Shown here: one piece after another, positions 43,833-55,322 of the stretch | How the letters are laid out: each line of letters begins with the position of its first letter | Numbering within the stretch: the first letter of the stretch is position 1 | Assembly: GCA_012274445.1 (NCBI GenBank) | Contig: JAAROD010000080.1 | Coordinates: 124,001 to 188,000, forward strand | Reading direction: 5' to 3' | Source of the DNA: Sclerotiophoma versabilis | Taxonomy: Eukaryota; Ascomycota; Dothideomycetes; Pleosporales; Didymellaceae | Length of the DNA stretch: 64,000 nt | Notes under the pieces: model-generated | What the model was told of the DNA's origin: nothing | What the model saw: the letters and a program-made list of their open reading frames with translations, nothing else | Databases searched by the model: none | Position numbers and translations under genes: made by a program

Positions 43833-46097
43833 ATGGACTCTGCAGAACGAGCCGAGAACCTGCTCTCTGGTGGCAACCAGTCTGCTCATCACCAATCGTC
43901 ACCTGCAACTAAATTAAGAAAGAGGAAGCTTCCTTTCAACTCAGATCTTCTGGAAACTCGTGCGACATTTTCACGAAAGCGATCCGTAACCGCATGTCAA
44001 CTATGCCGCACTCGAAAGACGAAATGTAACAACGATCGGCCGATCTGTTCTAAGTGCCGGGAGCTTAATGCGCACTGTATCTATGAGGAAGACGAACCGA
44101 GCCCTGCTTCGTAGGTCCATCAACAGCTTTATTCTTGTAGCCCGTCACTGATTAGTGGCAGGGTTGCACCAGCGAGTCAGATCCTAGAGCGTCTGGAGTA
44201 CCTGATCAATCTGGTTGAGTCCGGATCATCTCCACATGGTCATGGTGTGGGCAATCACATTGTCAAAAATAAGAGCTATATTGACCTTGCCTCTGATCCG
44301 AATGAGTTCGATGGCCAAGTTGATCGCGGAGGCATGCACAGTACGAGCAGCGTGCCAGTGCCACGGTCTGATGCCATGCCGGAAGACCATGAGCAGCAGG
44401 CAGCTCAACACGAATACTTTGGCTCCGGCCAAGACATCCTCGACTGGCCGGTTTTCGAAGGCAGGTATGACCGTCGGCAAATCGAAGCCTTAATATTCGA
44501 CCCTACACTGCCTTGCGACGACCTTTATGGACCATGCACTTCACCTAGAGTGACTGACGACTCAATAAGAGATCGATTCGCGGACCCTCGTTATGCGTCT
44601 GGTTTGGGTGTTGGAGTACGCGAAGATGATGTTCCACATCTTGTCGAGTCCTTCCTGATAAATGTCCATGTCAAGAACCCCATCTTCGATCCAGAGTATC
44701 TAAGAAAGATGGCCAAGAATGTTGCCGAGAACGGCTTCGATTGGAAAGCGCCTAGCTGCCTTGTGGTTTGTTCTCACTGCCGAGACACGTTCCTGTACTG
44801 ATCGTTGTTCGTCTAGCTACTTGTGTGCGCGCTCGCCTCTATCTCCACTCGCTTCTGTCGCCAATCAACTCGTACGCGGGGCGATGCTCTACATGTAGAG
44901 ACCAGCTTATCAACCACACCTGGATATCAAACTGCGGAGTCGTACTATACGGCGGCGTGTAAACGGATTGGTCTGCTCAAGAATACTCTTATTGCTACAG
45001 AATGTCACTTCGTGGCTGGAGTATATGAGATGTACTCACTTCGGCCACTGCAAGCTGCAATTTCATTCAACCGAGCATGCGTGGCCTTCCAAACATTGAC
45101 CTGGATGCGGGCGGAAGCATATGCAACCGAAGACCAACTCGGTAAAGCTAGAGCCAGTCGGCTGTACTGGTCCTGTTTGAAGTCAGAGCAGTAAGTAGCC
45201 CAATTTTGCTTTTCTTAGCAATACTGATCCAGAACCGCAGTGAGACATCCATCGAAATCCGGTTCCCATCATCTGGCCTTACTAAACTTAACTATACAAG
45301 CCATTTCCCTGCACCACCGCTTGCGACCCATTCAGAGGACTTCTATCGGATGCACAGTGATTTTGGCATCGAGTCCAACGCTACGAGCCCGGCAAGAATT
45401 CACAACGAGTTCGAGGAGGGTTGGTACTACTATCTGGCGGATATAGCAGCCCGCCGGATACTGCAGCGAGTCATCAGCTCGTCTTACAACGGTGATGAGT
45501 CTACATGGGTTGACATGTCTTTTCATAACCTACTGCAGACGGCAGAAGAACTGGACCGACAATTGAGAGAATGGTACGTTAAGGCGGAGTGCGCAGCTCT
45601 TGGAAAACACTATATTGATGAGCGTATACAGGCATCGCACGCTACCTGAGGTCATCTCCTTTGACCATGACATACCTGCGGATACTGAGCTTGCTTATCA
45701 TCTGCAGGCTCGAGCTCTAGAGATCAAAGAGCGTATATACCGGCCATTCCTCTACCGCAGCATTCACAAGTGCAGAGACTCGGCAGAGCAGCTCGCATTA
45801 GATCCGCTTGTGTGCTTGCATGCTTCCACATGCACAAGGTTGATACGGCATTGGGACGTTCGCCATCGTCACCACGGCACGTGGTTGATGGTCAGACAAA
45901 GCTTTACAGCGGCATTGTTACTTTTAGCTGCGCGAAAGTCCGGGGCTCGAAAGGCCGATGAAGAATCATGTGAGCAAAGCGTTCAGCAGACTATATCAAC
46001 GTTGCGCTTCTGGGAAGCTGAGGCGCCAGATCTTAAAGCTTCTCGGCTCATTCTGGAGGACGTTAGTAGTCAGTTGCGCGCACACGTCAACACCTGA
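43833..46097 (+). CDS. Zn2Cys6 transcription factor
   Basis: Five exons: 43,833-44,110, 44,162-44,765, 44,817-45,190, 45,241-45,573 and 45,632-46,097 (introns 50-58 bp), 684 residues. The zinc cluster is C55-x2-C58-x6-C65-x6-C72-x2-C75-x6-C82 (ACQLCRTRKTKCNNDRP). A leucine-rich dimerisation helix follows (ILERLEYLINLVES). The middle has the fungal-specific TF domain: YYTAACKRIG, FVAGVYEMYSLRPLQA, SGLTKLNY, LREWHRTLPEVISFD and EIKERIYRPFLY. The start at 43,833 (MDSAERAENL) is chosen over an upstream in-frame ATG at 43,716 whose extension looks non-coding. Target genes unknown. Confidence 0.85.
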
Positions 46098-47237
46098 TGC
46101 TGCATGTGGGGTTGTATCTAGAGTGCCCAAATTCAACCACCAACTGCTACCGCACCAGCATTGCAGTTATCAGAAAAACTAAGGCGTAAAGGGTGTTACT
46201 ATGGACGACCCTCGATACTTGTCAAGTCTTGCCGTGTATCACGGTAGCCAATTTTGGAAGTACCGGTCCCGAACAGGCCTAAGTCAGGTCAAGCTGCGAG
46301 TTCATAACGTTTTGATGTGCATACGCGGGGAACAACAAGGGAGTAGTGGGTACTGACCAGCGACACCTGTCGACCGTCACACTAAAGGCGCTCATCCTGT
46401 CTCGCGAGGGTTCACTTCATTCCACGCGCACAAGCATCGCGGATTCTTGGCACAACGAGCGACCATTGAGTTGCCAGGGCACCACCAAATTCCCGACGGG
46501 GGCCTCATGTAGCCTCAAGACGATGCTATCCCCGAATACCCCCGACCAATCACATATGAGTGTAACACCGGTCTATCTTACGTCATCGTGCTTGCGCCTT
46601 TTCAGCGTTCTGTCAAACTCGCGGTAGGAGTGCGAAAACGAGCTGGTACGCATGCTCGATCTTACTGCATATTGTGTTCGTAGCCACGGCCAGCACGAAG
46701 ACATACTGCAAAGCCTCTGCCAACAAATCTTGTTCTCAGTGGCTTTCGCTTGGCGTGAAGCTTTTGCACCCCACGCGGAGCCTCCCCGGAGCATGCGACG
46801 GCGGCACGGCGGGTTACCGAGTTGAGGCGGCGAGCTTCTTCGGCTCAACACTCCTCCCCGAACACCCGCACAACACAAAAGCCAGACGCTCTTTACCGTT
46901 CGTTGGCTCAGACGGTAGTCTATGAGCTAGCAATGCCACTGTAGCGTTTTCAGACTTTAAATTCTTGGACTACAACTTGGAGGCTGAACCTGGGGCTCCA
47001 CGGTTGGGTCCCACGGGGAGCTTTCCCCACAGTCATGGAAAAGCGGATCCCACGATGACATGATTCGTTCCCGCAAAACCTGCCTCCTACGAGATCTACA
47101 TATAAAGAAATCGTCATGCCTTGCTTCTAGCCATCTAACGCCGGCGCCTTTCTTCGCAAGACTTCTCACAATAAACTCTTTGCTGTCTTCGCAGCAGGCC
47201 TTCCTTGCTGTCGCACGTGTGTTGGGCCATCGTCACT
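46098..47237. promoter_or_regulatory. Upstream region of the sugar transporter with CreA-like sites
   Basis: No gene seen. TATAAA at 47,101-47,106 lies 132 bp before the transporter start. Two sequences fit the carbon-repressor consensus SYGGRG: CTGGGG at 46,990 and, on the minus strand, GTGGGG at 47,025-47,030. Carbon catabolite control is a reasonable guess for a sugar transporter but the sites are short. Confidence 0.4.
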
Positions 47238-49000
47238 ATGGATCAGATTCACAAGCTTAACGTCGTGCACCGATATGAGAAGCGCAGTTTGCTCATTGCG
47301 TGAGTTCATCACCGCAGCGTGTTTAAATCAAGACTAATGAACGGTTCAGCATCAACTGCATCGCAGGTCTTTCGATTCTGTTTTTCGGTTATGACCAAGG
47401 TTCGTGAAACTTGATACCCGAAAATGTCGCAACAAACCTAACGAAGATTGAAGGTATGATGGGCGGTGTCAATACCGCGTATGATTATTACACTCTCATG
47501 GGATTCGGCCACAAAGGTGCGGACGGCGAGCCTGTTGTCGACAATGCCCTGCTTCAGGGAGGCATTGTGTCTGTATACTATCTCGGAACCCTGGTCGGCT
47601 GTTTAATCGGTGGTTCCATCGGCGACCGATTCGGACGTATCAAGACAATCTTCATCGGAGCTGCAGTGGCGACCGTCGGTGCGTGTCTGCAATGTTCAGC
47701 CATGAACCACGAGTGGATGATCTGTGCGCGCCTCGTGAACGGATGGGGAACCGGCATTCTCAACTCCATCATCCCTGTTTGGGCTACCGAAACGGCTGAG
47801 CACACATCCCGTGGTCAATTCATCGCTATAGAATTCACGCTGAATATCTTCGGTGTGGTCATTGCTTACTGGCTGGAGTACGCCTGCTCATTTTACGGCG
47901 ACGGCACCTCATCGTTCATCTGGCGCTTCCCGATCGCGTTCCAAATCCCCATGCTAATGATCCTCATGGCCGGCGTTCTATTCTTTCCAGAGTCGCCAAG
48001 ATGGCTTGTCAAAGTAGGGCGAGAAGCTGAAGGTCGCTACGTTCTTGCTCGACTTCGTGGTGACACAGGTGCGGACAAAAAGAAGGCGGAGGCTGAATTT
48101 CAAGATATCGTCGCATCCTGCGAGCTTGAGCGCTCTAACTTCCGCAAGCAGAGCTACTTCCACATGCTCTTCGGTATCGGCTCCGGCAAGTTGCACACCG
48201 GCAGACGTGTTCAGCTCGTTATCTGGCTCCAGATTATGCAGGAGTGGGTCGGAATCGCTGGTGTAACCATCTACGCACCTACCATCTTCGGAATTGCTGG
48301 TATGAGTCCGGCAAAGCGACAATGGATCTCTGGTCTTAACAATATTTTCTACATGTTTGCTACTCTCATCTGCGTTTTCACCCTTGACCGCATTGGCCGT
48401 CGATGGACTTGCTACTGGGGCTCTGCTGGTCAGGGTATTGCGATGGCACTTGCTGGTGGATTCTCGTATCTCGGTCAGCAGGCGACGAACAACGGCGATG
48501 CTGGCAAAGCATCCGCATACGGAAACGCTGCTGTGTCTATGGTCTTCATCTTTACCGCCATCTTCGGCGCGACTTGGTTGACAGTTCCATGGCTATACCC
48601 TGCTGAGATCTTCCCTTTGGAGGTTCGCGCCAAGGGCAACGCCTGGGGTGTTGTAGGCTGGTCTATCGGCAACGGCTGGCTTACTCTGCTCTGCCCAATT
48701 ATGTTCGAAGCGATCGGCGAAAAGACGTTGTACATCTTTGCTGCATGCAACGCTATCACTATCCCCATGGTTTGGGCCTTGTATCCGGAGACGAACCAAC
48801 GTACGCTCGAAGAGATTGATTTGCTATTTGCCTCAGATAGCATTTGGAACTGGGAGGCGGAGAAGAACTTCAAGAACCTGCGCGATCAGATTGCTTACGA
48901 GCATGGCAACGATTCGAGAGATGATGTTGAGTCGGTCTCGCAGAGGAAGGGGAGTGTTGTTCGTGGCATGAGCCTGCATGTGGAAGATAGTAAGTTGTAG
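47238..49000 (+). CDS. MFS sugar transporter
   Basis: Three exons, 47,238-47,299, 47,350-47,399 and 47,454-49,000 (introns 50 and 54 bp), 552 residues, standard for the family. It has the sugar-porter signatures: GGSIGDRFGRIK after TM2-3, PESPRWLVKVGR before the central loop, LDRIGRRW after TM8 and PETNQRTLEEID after TM12. QIMQEWVGIAGVTIYAP in TM7 is the sugar-binding helix. Twelve hydrophobic segments can be traced, so it is a plasma-membrane proton-linked sugar importer, probably for hexoses; the exact sugar cannot be told. No neighbouring catabolic gene supports a specific substrate. Confidence 0.92.
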
Positions 49001-49325
49001 ATTGCTTCAACTGTTACTTTTCTCATGCTTCTTGCGCAGTCCCTCTGTTGTCTTATTACGATCAATAATACCGATTGCTTTGCAACTCCACTTTGCGCGA
49101 TAATGTATTTTTTGGAGCCAGTTGCCACATATGCAGTTGCTGAGATGATTTTCTTGACTTATCGCTGAGCATAAGTACTATCGACATCAAGGTCGTGCCT
49201 ATCGAAAGCCTAGAGCAACGTTTGGCGAATATTTTTAAGCTTTGGAATTCGGGTGCTATAACCCGTAGTATCAAAAGAGACATGTAATGGCGGCAGGCTC
49301 CCAGGGGCCAGCAGGCCCCTTTGAA
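49001..49325. other. Convergent intergenic space
   Basis: Between the 3' ends of the transporter and of the patatin-like gene. A GC-rich inverted stretch CAGGCTCCCAGGGGCCAGCA lies near 49,293. No gene seen. Confidence 0.5.
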
Positions 49326-51221
49326 CTACACAAGATACCCAAGAAATACTTCTCTTCGTAGCTTAAACCCTTCTATATTCAGGCTTGGCTCCCGTTGCAG
49401 CAAGTCAAAGCATCTCTCCAAGTCGCCACGAAGTTTGTCTACCTCATCTTCGGTTCTATTAGCCTGTAAGCAGAGATTCCATACGGCCACACATGCTAGT
49501 AGGAACTCGACTTGTGCGACCATGCGGTTATTTCTGGATTCTTTGGCAGCCTTGAGCGAGGCTTGTCCGTGGTTCTCAGCTTCTTTGATGTGTTTCTTTT
49601 GTTCCTTCGCATTCGGCGCACGTATGCTGCAATCTGTCGATGTCTCTGCGAGCTTCTGGTAAAGACGCACCCGCTCTTTTGGGGTAGCTTGTGGGTCCTT
49701 GGTTAAAAGCTCGAGCGCTCGTTTGAAGAAGCTCAGAGCTTCCATGAGTACTCTGTAGTTGACTTGCCGCGCTGGTAGCTTCCTTTTCGCATTACCGCGA
49801 TCTATGAGCTCGTCTATGCGGGCAAATTAGAAGCCACTTGCGGAAACCAAATACACGGGCACTCACTGGTCTCAATTCTTAGGGTTTCTTGGCTTTTGTG
49901 GTGGCTACTCTACCCGGATTAGTCAGTGAGATATTTGTGTGGTTAGCAGACTCTTGAACTGACCGGCACTGTGGAACAGAGTTACCGCGTGCTTCAAAAC
50001 TATGCAAATTCTTACATACATTGCCTTGACCTTAAATGTCTGGAACATTGCAAAAGCCTGGTGCTGATCTCAGGCGTACCAAGATACGCAAACGTGCCAG
50101 ATTGTATCGTGTCTCGTTTCTCAAATTCGGCCAAGGTGACTTTGGCGAGCCCATGCTCCACGTTGAAACGGTAATATCGGCAATCGTCATCGCGATCTTG
50201 CCATCGAGACAACATGCCTACATGAGTGTCGTTTGTCTCTGTTGCTTGCTTTTTCAGAGCTTTGACCAGATGCTTGACGCCTCGGTCCGAGACGCTCGTG
50301 GGGTCCATGTGACCTGTTCCTAGGGACAAGAAACACGCCACCTTTTGGTGCAGGTCATTTCTCCCCTCGCAGAATATCTTTTTGGCCTCTTGCTCGAGTT
50401 GCTCAGCTGGATTGTTTGCACCGATAGCACCGTCGATGAATGTACTTCCACCAATAGTGATATCGGAGAAGTAGGTTGGGGCAGCAGATGTGGCTAGCGC
50501 GGCTTCCACTATTGTGGGTTGGAAGTCGTTGCCGCCACGTATGTCGTAGCTCCTCAGACGAGTAACCACGCCCATTTTCTGGAAGGTAGCGCATACAAAC
50601 CTGCGGGACCAGTCAGATCAGTGTGTAGACTCGAGCAGATCATTATCTCATTGAATTGCACTCACACTTTGCAAGTAGGTTGTACATCCTCTTCGAACTT
50701 CTCTTGTAAAGGAACACCCCTGTCCGACAGCACTTTCTCTATTGCTTGCTTGAGTGCTGCAGATGAGAAGCGTGACTTGACTCCGCCCATGAAGCCAAAT
50801 AGAGAGATATTCTCTTTCTTTGAGAACACGTCTTGCATCAGAGTAATGTATGCCTCAATACATTCATCCACTGACATCTTCAGGCGGCCAAGCATAATGG
50901 CGATCAGTCTGCGCACCAAGTCAGCTTCGCGGTAGCAGTCGAGCGTGGGTACATTTACCCTCCTGTGCTGGTGCCGGCAATAAGGTCGAAGATGTCACAA
51001 GGCTGCACACGTGGAAGACCAACTTCACGACGGTCATCGTTCAATCCCCTCATTAGCTTTTTCAGTATGTAGAGAGTCGAGAGCCCCCTGACACCGCCTC
51101 CATCTAGCGACAAGAAACAGTACTTTGGGGAATCAGCTGTCCGAACAGGGCAGACATCCTGAGGTCGAGCCCCAGTTGCTGTTGGAGCGGTTACGACTTC
51201 ACGTGAGGATGCAGAAGCCAT
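49326..51221 (-). CDS. Patatin-like phospholipase with helical C-terminal region
   Basis: Exons 51,221-50,959, 50,908-50,666 and 50,600 to about 50,028 are clear (introns 50 and 65 bp). The patatin catalytic dyad is complete: oxyanion loop DGGGVRG (residues 40-46), nucleophile Ser85 in GTSTGG (split by intron 1) and Asp in the DGAIGANNP motif. The lipase acts on acyl esters of phospholipids. Its end (YLGTPEISTRLLQC) is followed by a C-terminal helical segment in the last exon (about 49,804-49,326: RALELL, AEACVDC-like repeats), as in fungal patatin proteins with TPR-like tails. The middle (49,804-50,028) is uncertain. A frame can be kept with a 5-nt microexon (TGCCG) and a 44-nt exon, but other splicing is possible. 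Confidence 0.75.
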
Positions 51222-51769
51222 CTTGTAGGTTCACAGAGGTACAAATCTCTACAGATTCTATTGTGAATGCTGCTGTTGCGAAAGTGTGCATAAATAATAA
51301 TCAATCTTACGACGTCTTTTACAGTGTGCGAGCTAAGCTTTCCGTTCTACTCACCTTGCTCAGCCGCAATTTGCTCTTTCTCGGATAGACATCAGCCTTT
51401 TCGACCTTGGCGTGCCCCTAACAGGGATTCTGCCTTCGTATTAATAGAGTAGCCAATCGTCTCATAGCCACCTCGCTTGTGACTGAACACGATATACAAG
51501 GCATAACGAGGCTGCAGGTCACGCGCGTAAGCAAGAGACTGTGCAGCCAATACAGCCAATACAGTCTATAGCGTTATAACATACAATGAACAAGCCGGCA
51601 AAGTCTGAAAAACCCTGTTCTCAGAAGGGACTGCGATATTTCCGAGACCTGAGAAGCAGTGAGGTAGCTATTTACACAGTTATCGTTGGCAAGAGATACA
51701 TCGAAACCGGTGGAAATCGATAGTGACGATAATGAACGTAGCAATCGCAATTTATTTCCCTCGTTAGTT
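51222..51769. other. Intergenic stretch
   Basis: Upstream of the patatin-like gene and downstream of the CFEM-like gene. No gene or clear signal seen; short repeats of AGCCAATACA occur near 51,546-51,563. Confidence 0.5.
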
Positions 51770-52669
51770 TTATCGCGTCCCAAACTGACTGTAAGACTGA
51801 GTCATGCCAGTGTAACCAGATTGCACAGACCCAGGTGGGGCTAGCAGGCGGGGTGGTACCAGCATGGGAGGTGGTGATTGCGACCCTGAGTTGGAGGCGG
51901 AGTCTCCGAGCCTTGGCTCGTTGAGCACAGGCAGTCTATTGATATTGTCCGTACTCAAGGGGTAAACATACGGTGGTGGAGGAGGTCTTGATTGGGCTCG
52001 TCTCCTGTACCACCACACAAGGCCGATCAAAAGCGCAACCACAACTACAGCCCCTACAATGATACCAACGAGAGCCGCAGTTGGAAGACCCTTGTGGCCA
52101 TCACTGCTTGTGCTCGAGGTTGCATCTCCACCTGGGCTTGTGGCAGTAGGAACTGCTCGAGATCGCGCTGTTGAAGTTGCCTTTGCTTGGTCGGTCGTAC
52201 TCGCTTCATTCGACGCTGGTGCTGTCGTGTCGTAACCTTTTTCCTCGCAGTATCGCCGGTAGATGCTCCCCGCACTCGCAACCGCGACCGAAGAGTCACC
52301 AACGGAGCAGCTTCTTTGTATACATCCATCCAGATAATCTTGTGCCGGTTGCTGGAAGTCCAAACGGCAGTAACAGTCGTTCTTTGCTTGCCAGCCCCTA
52401 CTCGTACAACCCATCGATGCACAACCAAGCTCTATCCCAAGCAGATCCATGGGACAGAACTCGTAGTTGAGCTGGAAACACATTTGGACGCATTGGGGCT
52501 GCAAGGAGAAGTCTTGGAGGGTGTTGATATCTTGGGTGATGGTACCGATCTGAGCCATTGCTGATTGAGACAGCAGGAGGAGCAGGACTATGACGATAGT
52601 TGCGCGATACGCAAGCGGTGCGTAGATAACTATTTCCGAGTACTGATGATGGAGTCCTAGCGAGAGCAA
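51770..52669 (-). CDS. CFEM-like single-pass membrane protein
   Basis: 299 residues in one exon. An N-terminal hydrophobic segment ending SQSAMA is a signal peptide, somewhat long at about 38 residues. The ectodomain has ten cysteines in a CFEM-like order (PQC-x3-C ... C ... KNDCYCR ... GC-x4-C-x2-GD ... C). A Ser/Thr-rich stalk (about 150-195) is likely O-glycosylated. One transmembrane helix (about 200-225, VGIIVGAVVVVALLIGLVWW) is followed by basic YRRR and a Pro-rich cytoplasmic tail (PPPPPYVYP). The layout suggests a cell-surface sensor or adhesion-type protein; the ligand is unknown. An upstream exon cannot be excluded. Confidence 0.78.
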   Translation of the reverse strand: MLSLGLHHQYSEIVIYAPLAYRATIVIVLLLLLSQSAMAQIGTITQDINTLQDFSLQPQCVQMCFQLNYEFCPMDLLGIELGCASMGCTSRGWQAKNDCYCRLDFQQPAQDYLDGCIQRSCSVGDSSVAVASAGSIYRRYCEEKGYDTTAPASNEASTTDQAKATSTARSRAVPTATSPGGDATSSTSSDGHKGLPTAALVGIIVGAVVVVALLIGLVWWYRRRAQSRPPPPPYVYPLSTDNINRLPVLNEPRLGDSASNSGSQSPPPMLVPPRLLAPPGSVQSGYTGMTQSYSQFGTR

Positions 52670-53729
52670 CCTTCGTCGGATGCAATAGAAGATTAGGAAT
52701 GAGGCAAAGACATTTTTGTTCGACGGTCACGTCTTTGCGAGCGCCCAAGACAGTTGCGGCATCTCGAAGTTCTCTTACATTGAGCAAGCTTATTGGCTCA
52801 GTCGTGGTGTGGAGGACCAAACTTTCGCTTATTCTTTCCTCCTGTGGTGTACAATCTCGAAATTCAGCTGAACTAGAGCCAGCCACACGCAGCCTTGTCA
52901 CATTAAGCCCCTGCAGAAGCAGGGCTGCTTGCATTCAATATCGCCATGCATGAATGGAGCTGAATAGCTGTACCGAACGACAAGACCCTTGACTGCAGAC
53001 AAAAGGACAGCCTCAAACAGCCTTGCGAATGTCTGATACAAGAAGCCATATGCCCAGTGACACGGACACCCAACAAAGTGAGCTCGCCCCTGAAGAATGA
53101 CGGGACTGCAGAAAAGAATTCCAGTCCAGTAGTCGGAGAGACGAATTCGGTCTTCCAAGCGAATATGTTGAAGTCTGTCGCTTTATGAAGGAGAAGATGG
53201 TGACAAGCTTCACTAGGCGTAACAGATTACATAGCGGGGCACCCTGCTTCTCAAAAATGAAACTTGTTACGAATTCGCAATGAAGGTCTTAGGGGCGAAT
53301 CTCGAGTCTGGTGGGAATGATAGTGTTGCGCTGTCGCAAGGGCGCTATTGTCCAGAGTTGGTGGAGGAGCAGTAGATATGACATCACAGTTCGCGAGTAT
53401 CGACCTACCCAAGCTATTCCTTCGTCACCAGCACCCATGCGCGACAGGGCAGTGAACATAATCCGTAGGCCAATTCTTTTCCTCTAACACGACACAGTTA
53501 TTGGGTTTCGCGATTACAGCTGTTGCAATTTGCGACTAAATCGTGTTAGAAGCAATCATTGATGGCGAGCGTTAGGCATCCAAGGTGGTCGCCTGTCCTG
53601 CCTGCTTAGCGCGAATCTTGCATATGTACCAACTTTCTTTGCTAAATTGATGCTGACACCAGCCTTATAAGTTCTCAAGAGTAATCAAATAAAGCTCTTG
53701 AAAATCACATAAAACTCTGAGAAGAAGTT
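52670..53729. other. Intergenic stretch, no gene recognised
   Basis: It separates two divergent genes (CFEM-like and F-box). A CCTTATAAGTT box near 53,662 could be the TATA element for the F-box gene. Open frames in it overlap on both strands without motifs. Confidence 0.45.
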
Positions 53730-55082
53730 ATGGCCTCCTTTCTCTCCCTGTCTACTGAGCTGAAGCTCAATATCATTGAGCAACTCAATCTAACTTCTAC
53801 CTCTTTCATTCCTGCTCCACATCGGGACCTTCTGGGCCTTAGTAGGGTGTGCAAAGCGCTTCGCACGTTGACACTGCCCTATCTTTTCAAGAACGTCACC
53901 TTGCTCAACGACGAAAAGAGTAGTTCTTCTGTACTTGCGGTTCTCAACAGTTCATACGCAAAGCATGTGAAAAGTGTACACTACATTGGGATCATGGCAA
54001 TGTCACCAGAGCCTTCAACTTTAGATGACGAGCCTCCTCCAAAGCTATCCTCAGAAGATCTGCCAACTCCGGCGGAGCAGGTTCTATCCAATCTCGCGGA
54101 ACTGCCGAACCTAGAGCAAGTCATCATAGAATTCCGTTGTGGAAAGACGTCGGAAGAAGATGAGGAGTCATATCGAGGCAGCTACGATATTTATGAGGAG
54201 CTTGAGAACTACGACGAGCAGGTCCTTGAAGCCGAGAAGGGAGACGCCTTTCGGTCACTGATGAAAAGGTCCTACGACGCATTAGCTCGGAACACTTCGT
54301 CAACCATTCCCAATCTCGAGCTCAGAAACGTCGTGGCAAAAGCCTGCTCTTCTTGGGAGACCCGCGAATTTCAAGCTATACTAGGTGGCCTTTCGTCCTT
54401 CACGATCTCATTGCGCGGAGGCGACAATGGAGCTGGTTGGCAAATCAACATGGTTCCAGCATACCTTGCCTTTATTGAGAGTCTTGACAAAACCTTTTTT
54501 GAGTTCTTTGACAACCTCAAGCACCTCCACTTCGCCGCCACAATGGACGGACCACCAGGGCTGGAGGCTGGTATGAACAATGTTAAGTTGCCACTTAACA
54601 AACACCAAATGACCGAGTTGAGAAGTCTGGAGCTACAGCATGTGTTCATTAGTCAAAACCTTGCTGAGTTCATCATAAACCACGGTCATTCATTGGAAAC
54701 GGTCCGGTTGGATGAATGCTATTCTGGTTTGGACGAAAACAACTGCGCAGAAGAGGTTGCGATATCCTGGGGCGACTTCTTTTCCATGATTGCTTCCAGC
54801 GAGATGAAGTTGCTGCGGACTTTTGAGGTTGGGCCCTCGGATCTTGAACGAACCCCGCTCCCAGAGAAGGGTCATTACAAATACAACAGTGCCGTACTGG
54901 CCAAAGAGTTGCGTGAAGATCTTCCTGGAAGAAGGATGCTCGATTACAAGCAGGTGGATGACAAATATGGGATGTTGTTTGATAGCGATCTGGATTTCGA
55001 TAAGTTCGAAGATGGAACGGATCACGCGGGGTGGGAGCAGCTGTGTGCGCTTCTGAGGAGGAACGCTGGAGATGAGTTTTGA
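53730..55082 (+). CDS. F-box-like protein
   Basis: 450 residues in one exon. The N-terminal 45 residues (SLSTELKLNIIEQL ... HRDLLGLSRVCKALRTLTLPYLF) have the F-box pattern LP-E---I---L----L--LS-VCK-LR----P-LF. Such proteins link substrates to SCF ubiquitin ligases through Skp1. The rest is a helical, Leu-rich region with several LRR-like stretches (LRSLELQHVFIS, LETVRLDECYSG), the probable substrate side. Acidic C terminus. Large families of such genes exist in filamentous ascomycetes; the target is unknown. Confidence 0.82.
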   Translation: MASFLSLSTELKLNIIEQLNLTSTSFIPAPHRDLLGLSRVCKALRTLTLPYLFKNVTLLNDEKSSSSVLAVLNSSYAKHVKSVHYIGIMAMSPEPSTLDDEPPPKLSSEDLPTPAEQVLSNLAELPNLEQVIIEFRCGKTSEEDEESYRGSYDIYEELENYDEQVLEAEKGDAFRSLMKRSYDALARNTSSTIPNLELRNVVAKACSSWETREFQAILGGLSSFTISLRGGDNGAGWQINMVPAYLAFIESLDKTFFEFFDNLKHLHFAATMDGPPGLEAGMNNVKLPLNKHQMTELRSLELQHVFISQNLAEFIINHGHSLETVRLDECYSGLDENNCAEEVAISWGDFFSMIASSEMKLLRTFEVGPSDLERTPLPEKGHYKYNSAVLAKELREDLPGRRMLDYKQVDDKYGMLFDSDLDFDKFEDGTDHAGWEQLCALLRRNAGDEF

Positions 55083-55322
55083 ACAAATTTGTGGAAGAGA
55101 ATCACGGCAACTCGTACATGAAGAAACGCACAACAACATTGACCACTATTGGAATATTGCAACTGCCGTTGTCAACCTTTCGTCTGAGTGACGTCACACA
55201 TTGCTTCGTCTTTGTCCAGTCACGTGCAAGCGTCCCAGTGCCGTCGCATTGCACATCAAAGTATCTATTACTATCATATATTCTATAGTCTTGTGGATAG
55301 TGTCTATTGCGTATCTATAATC

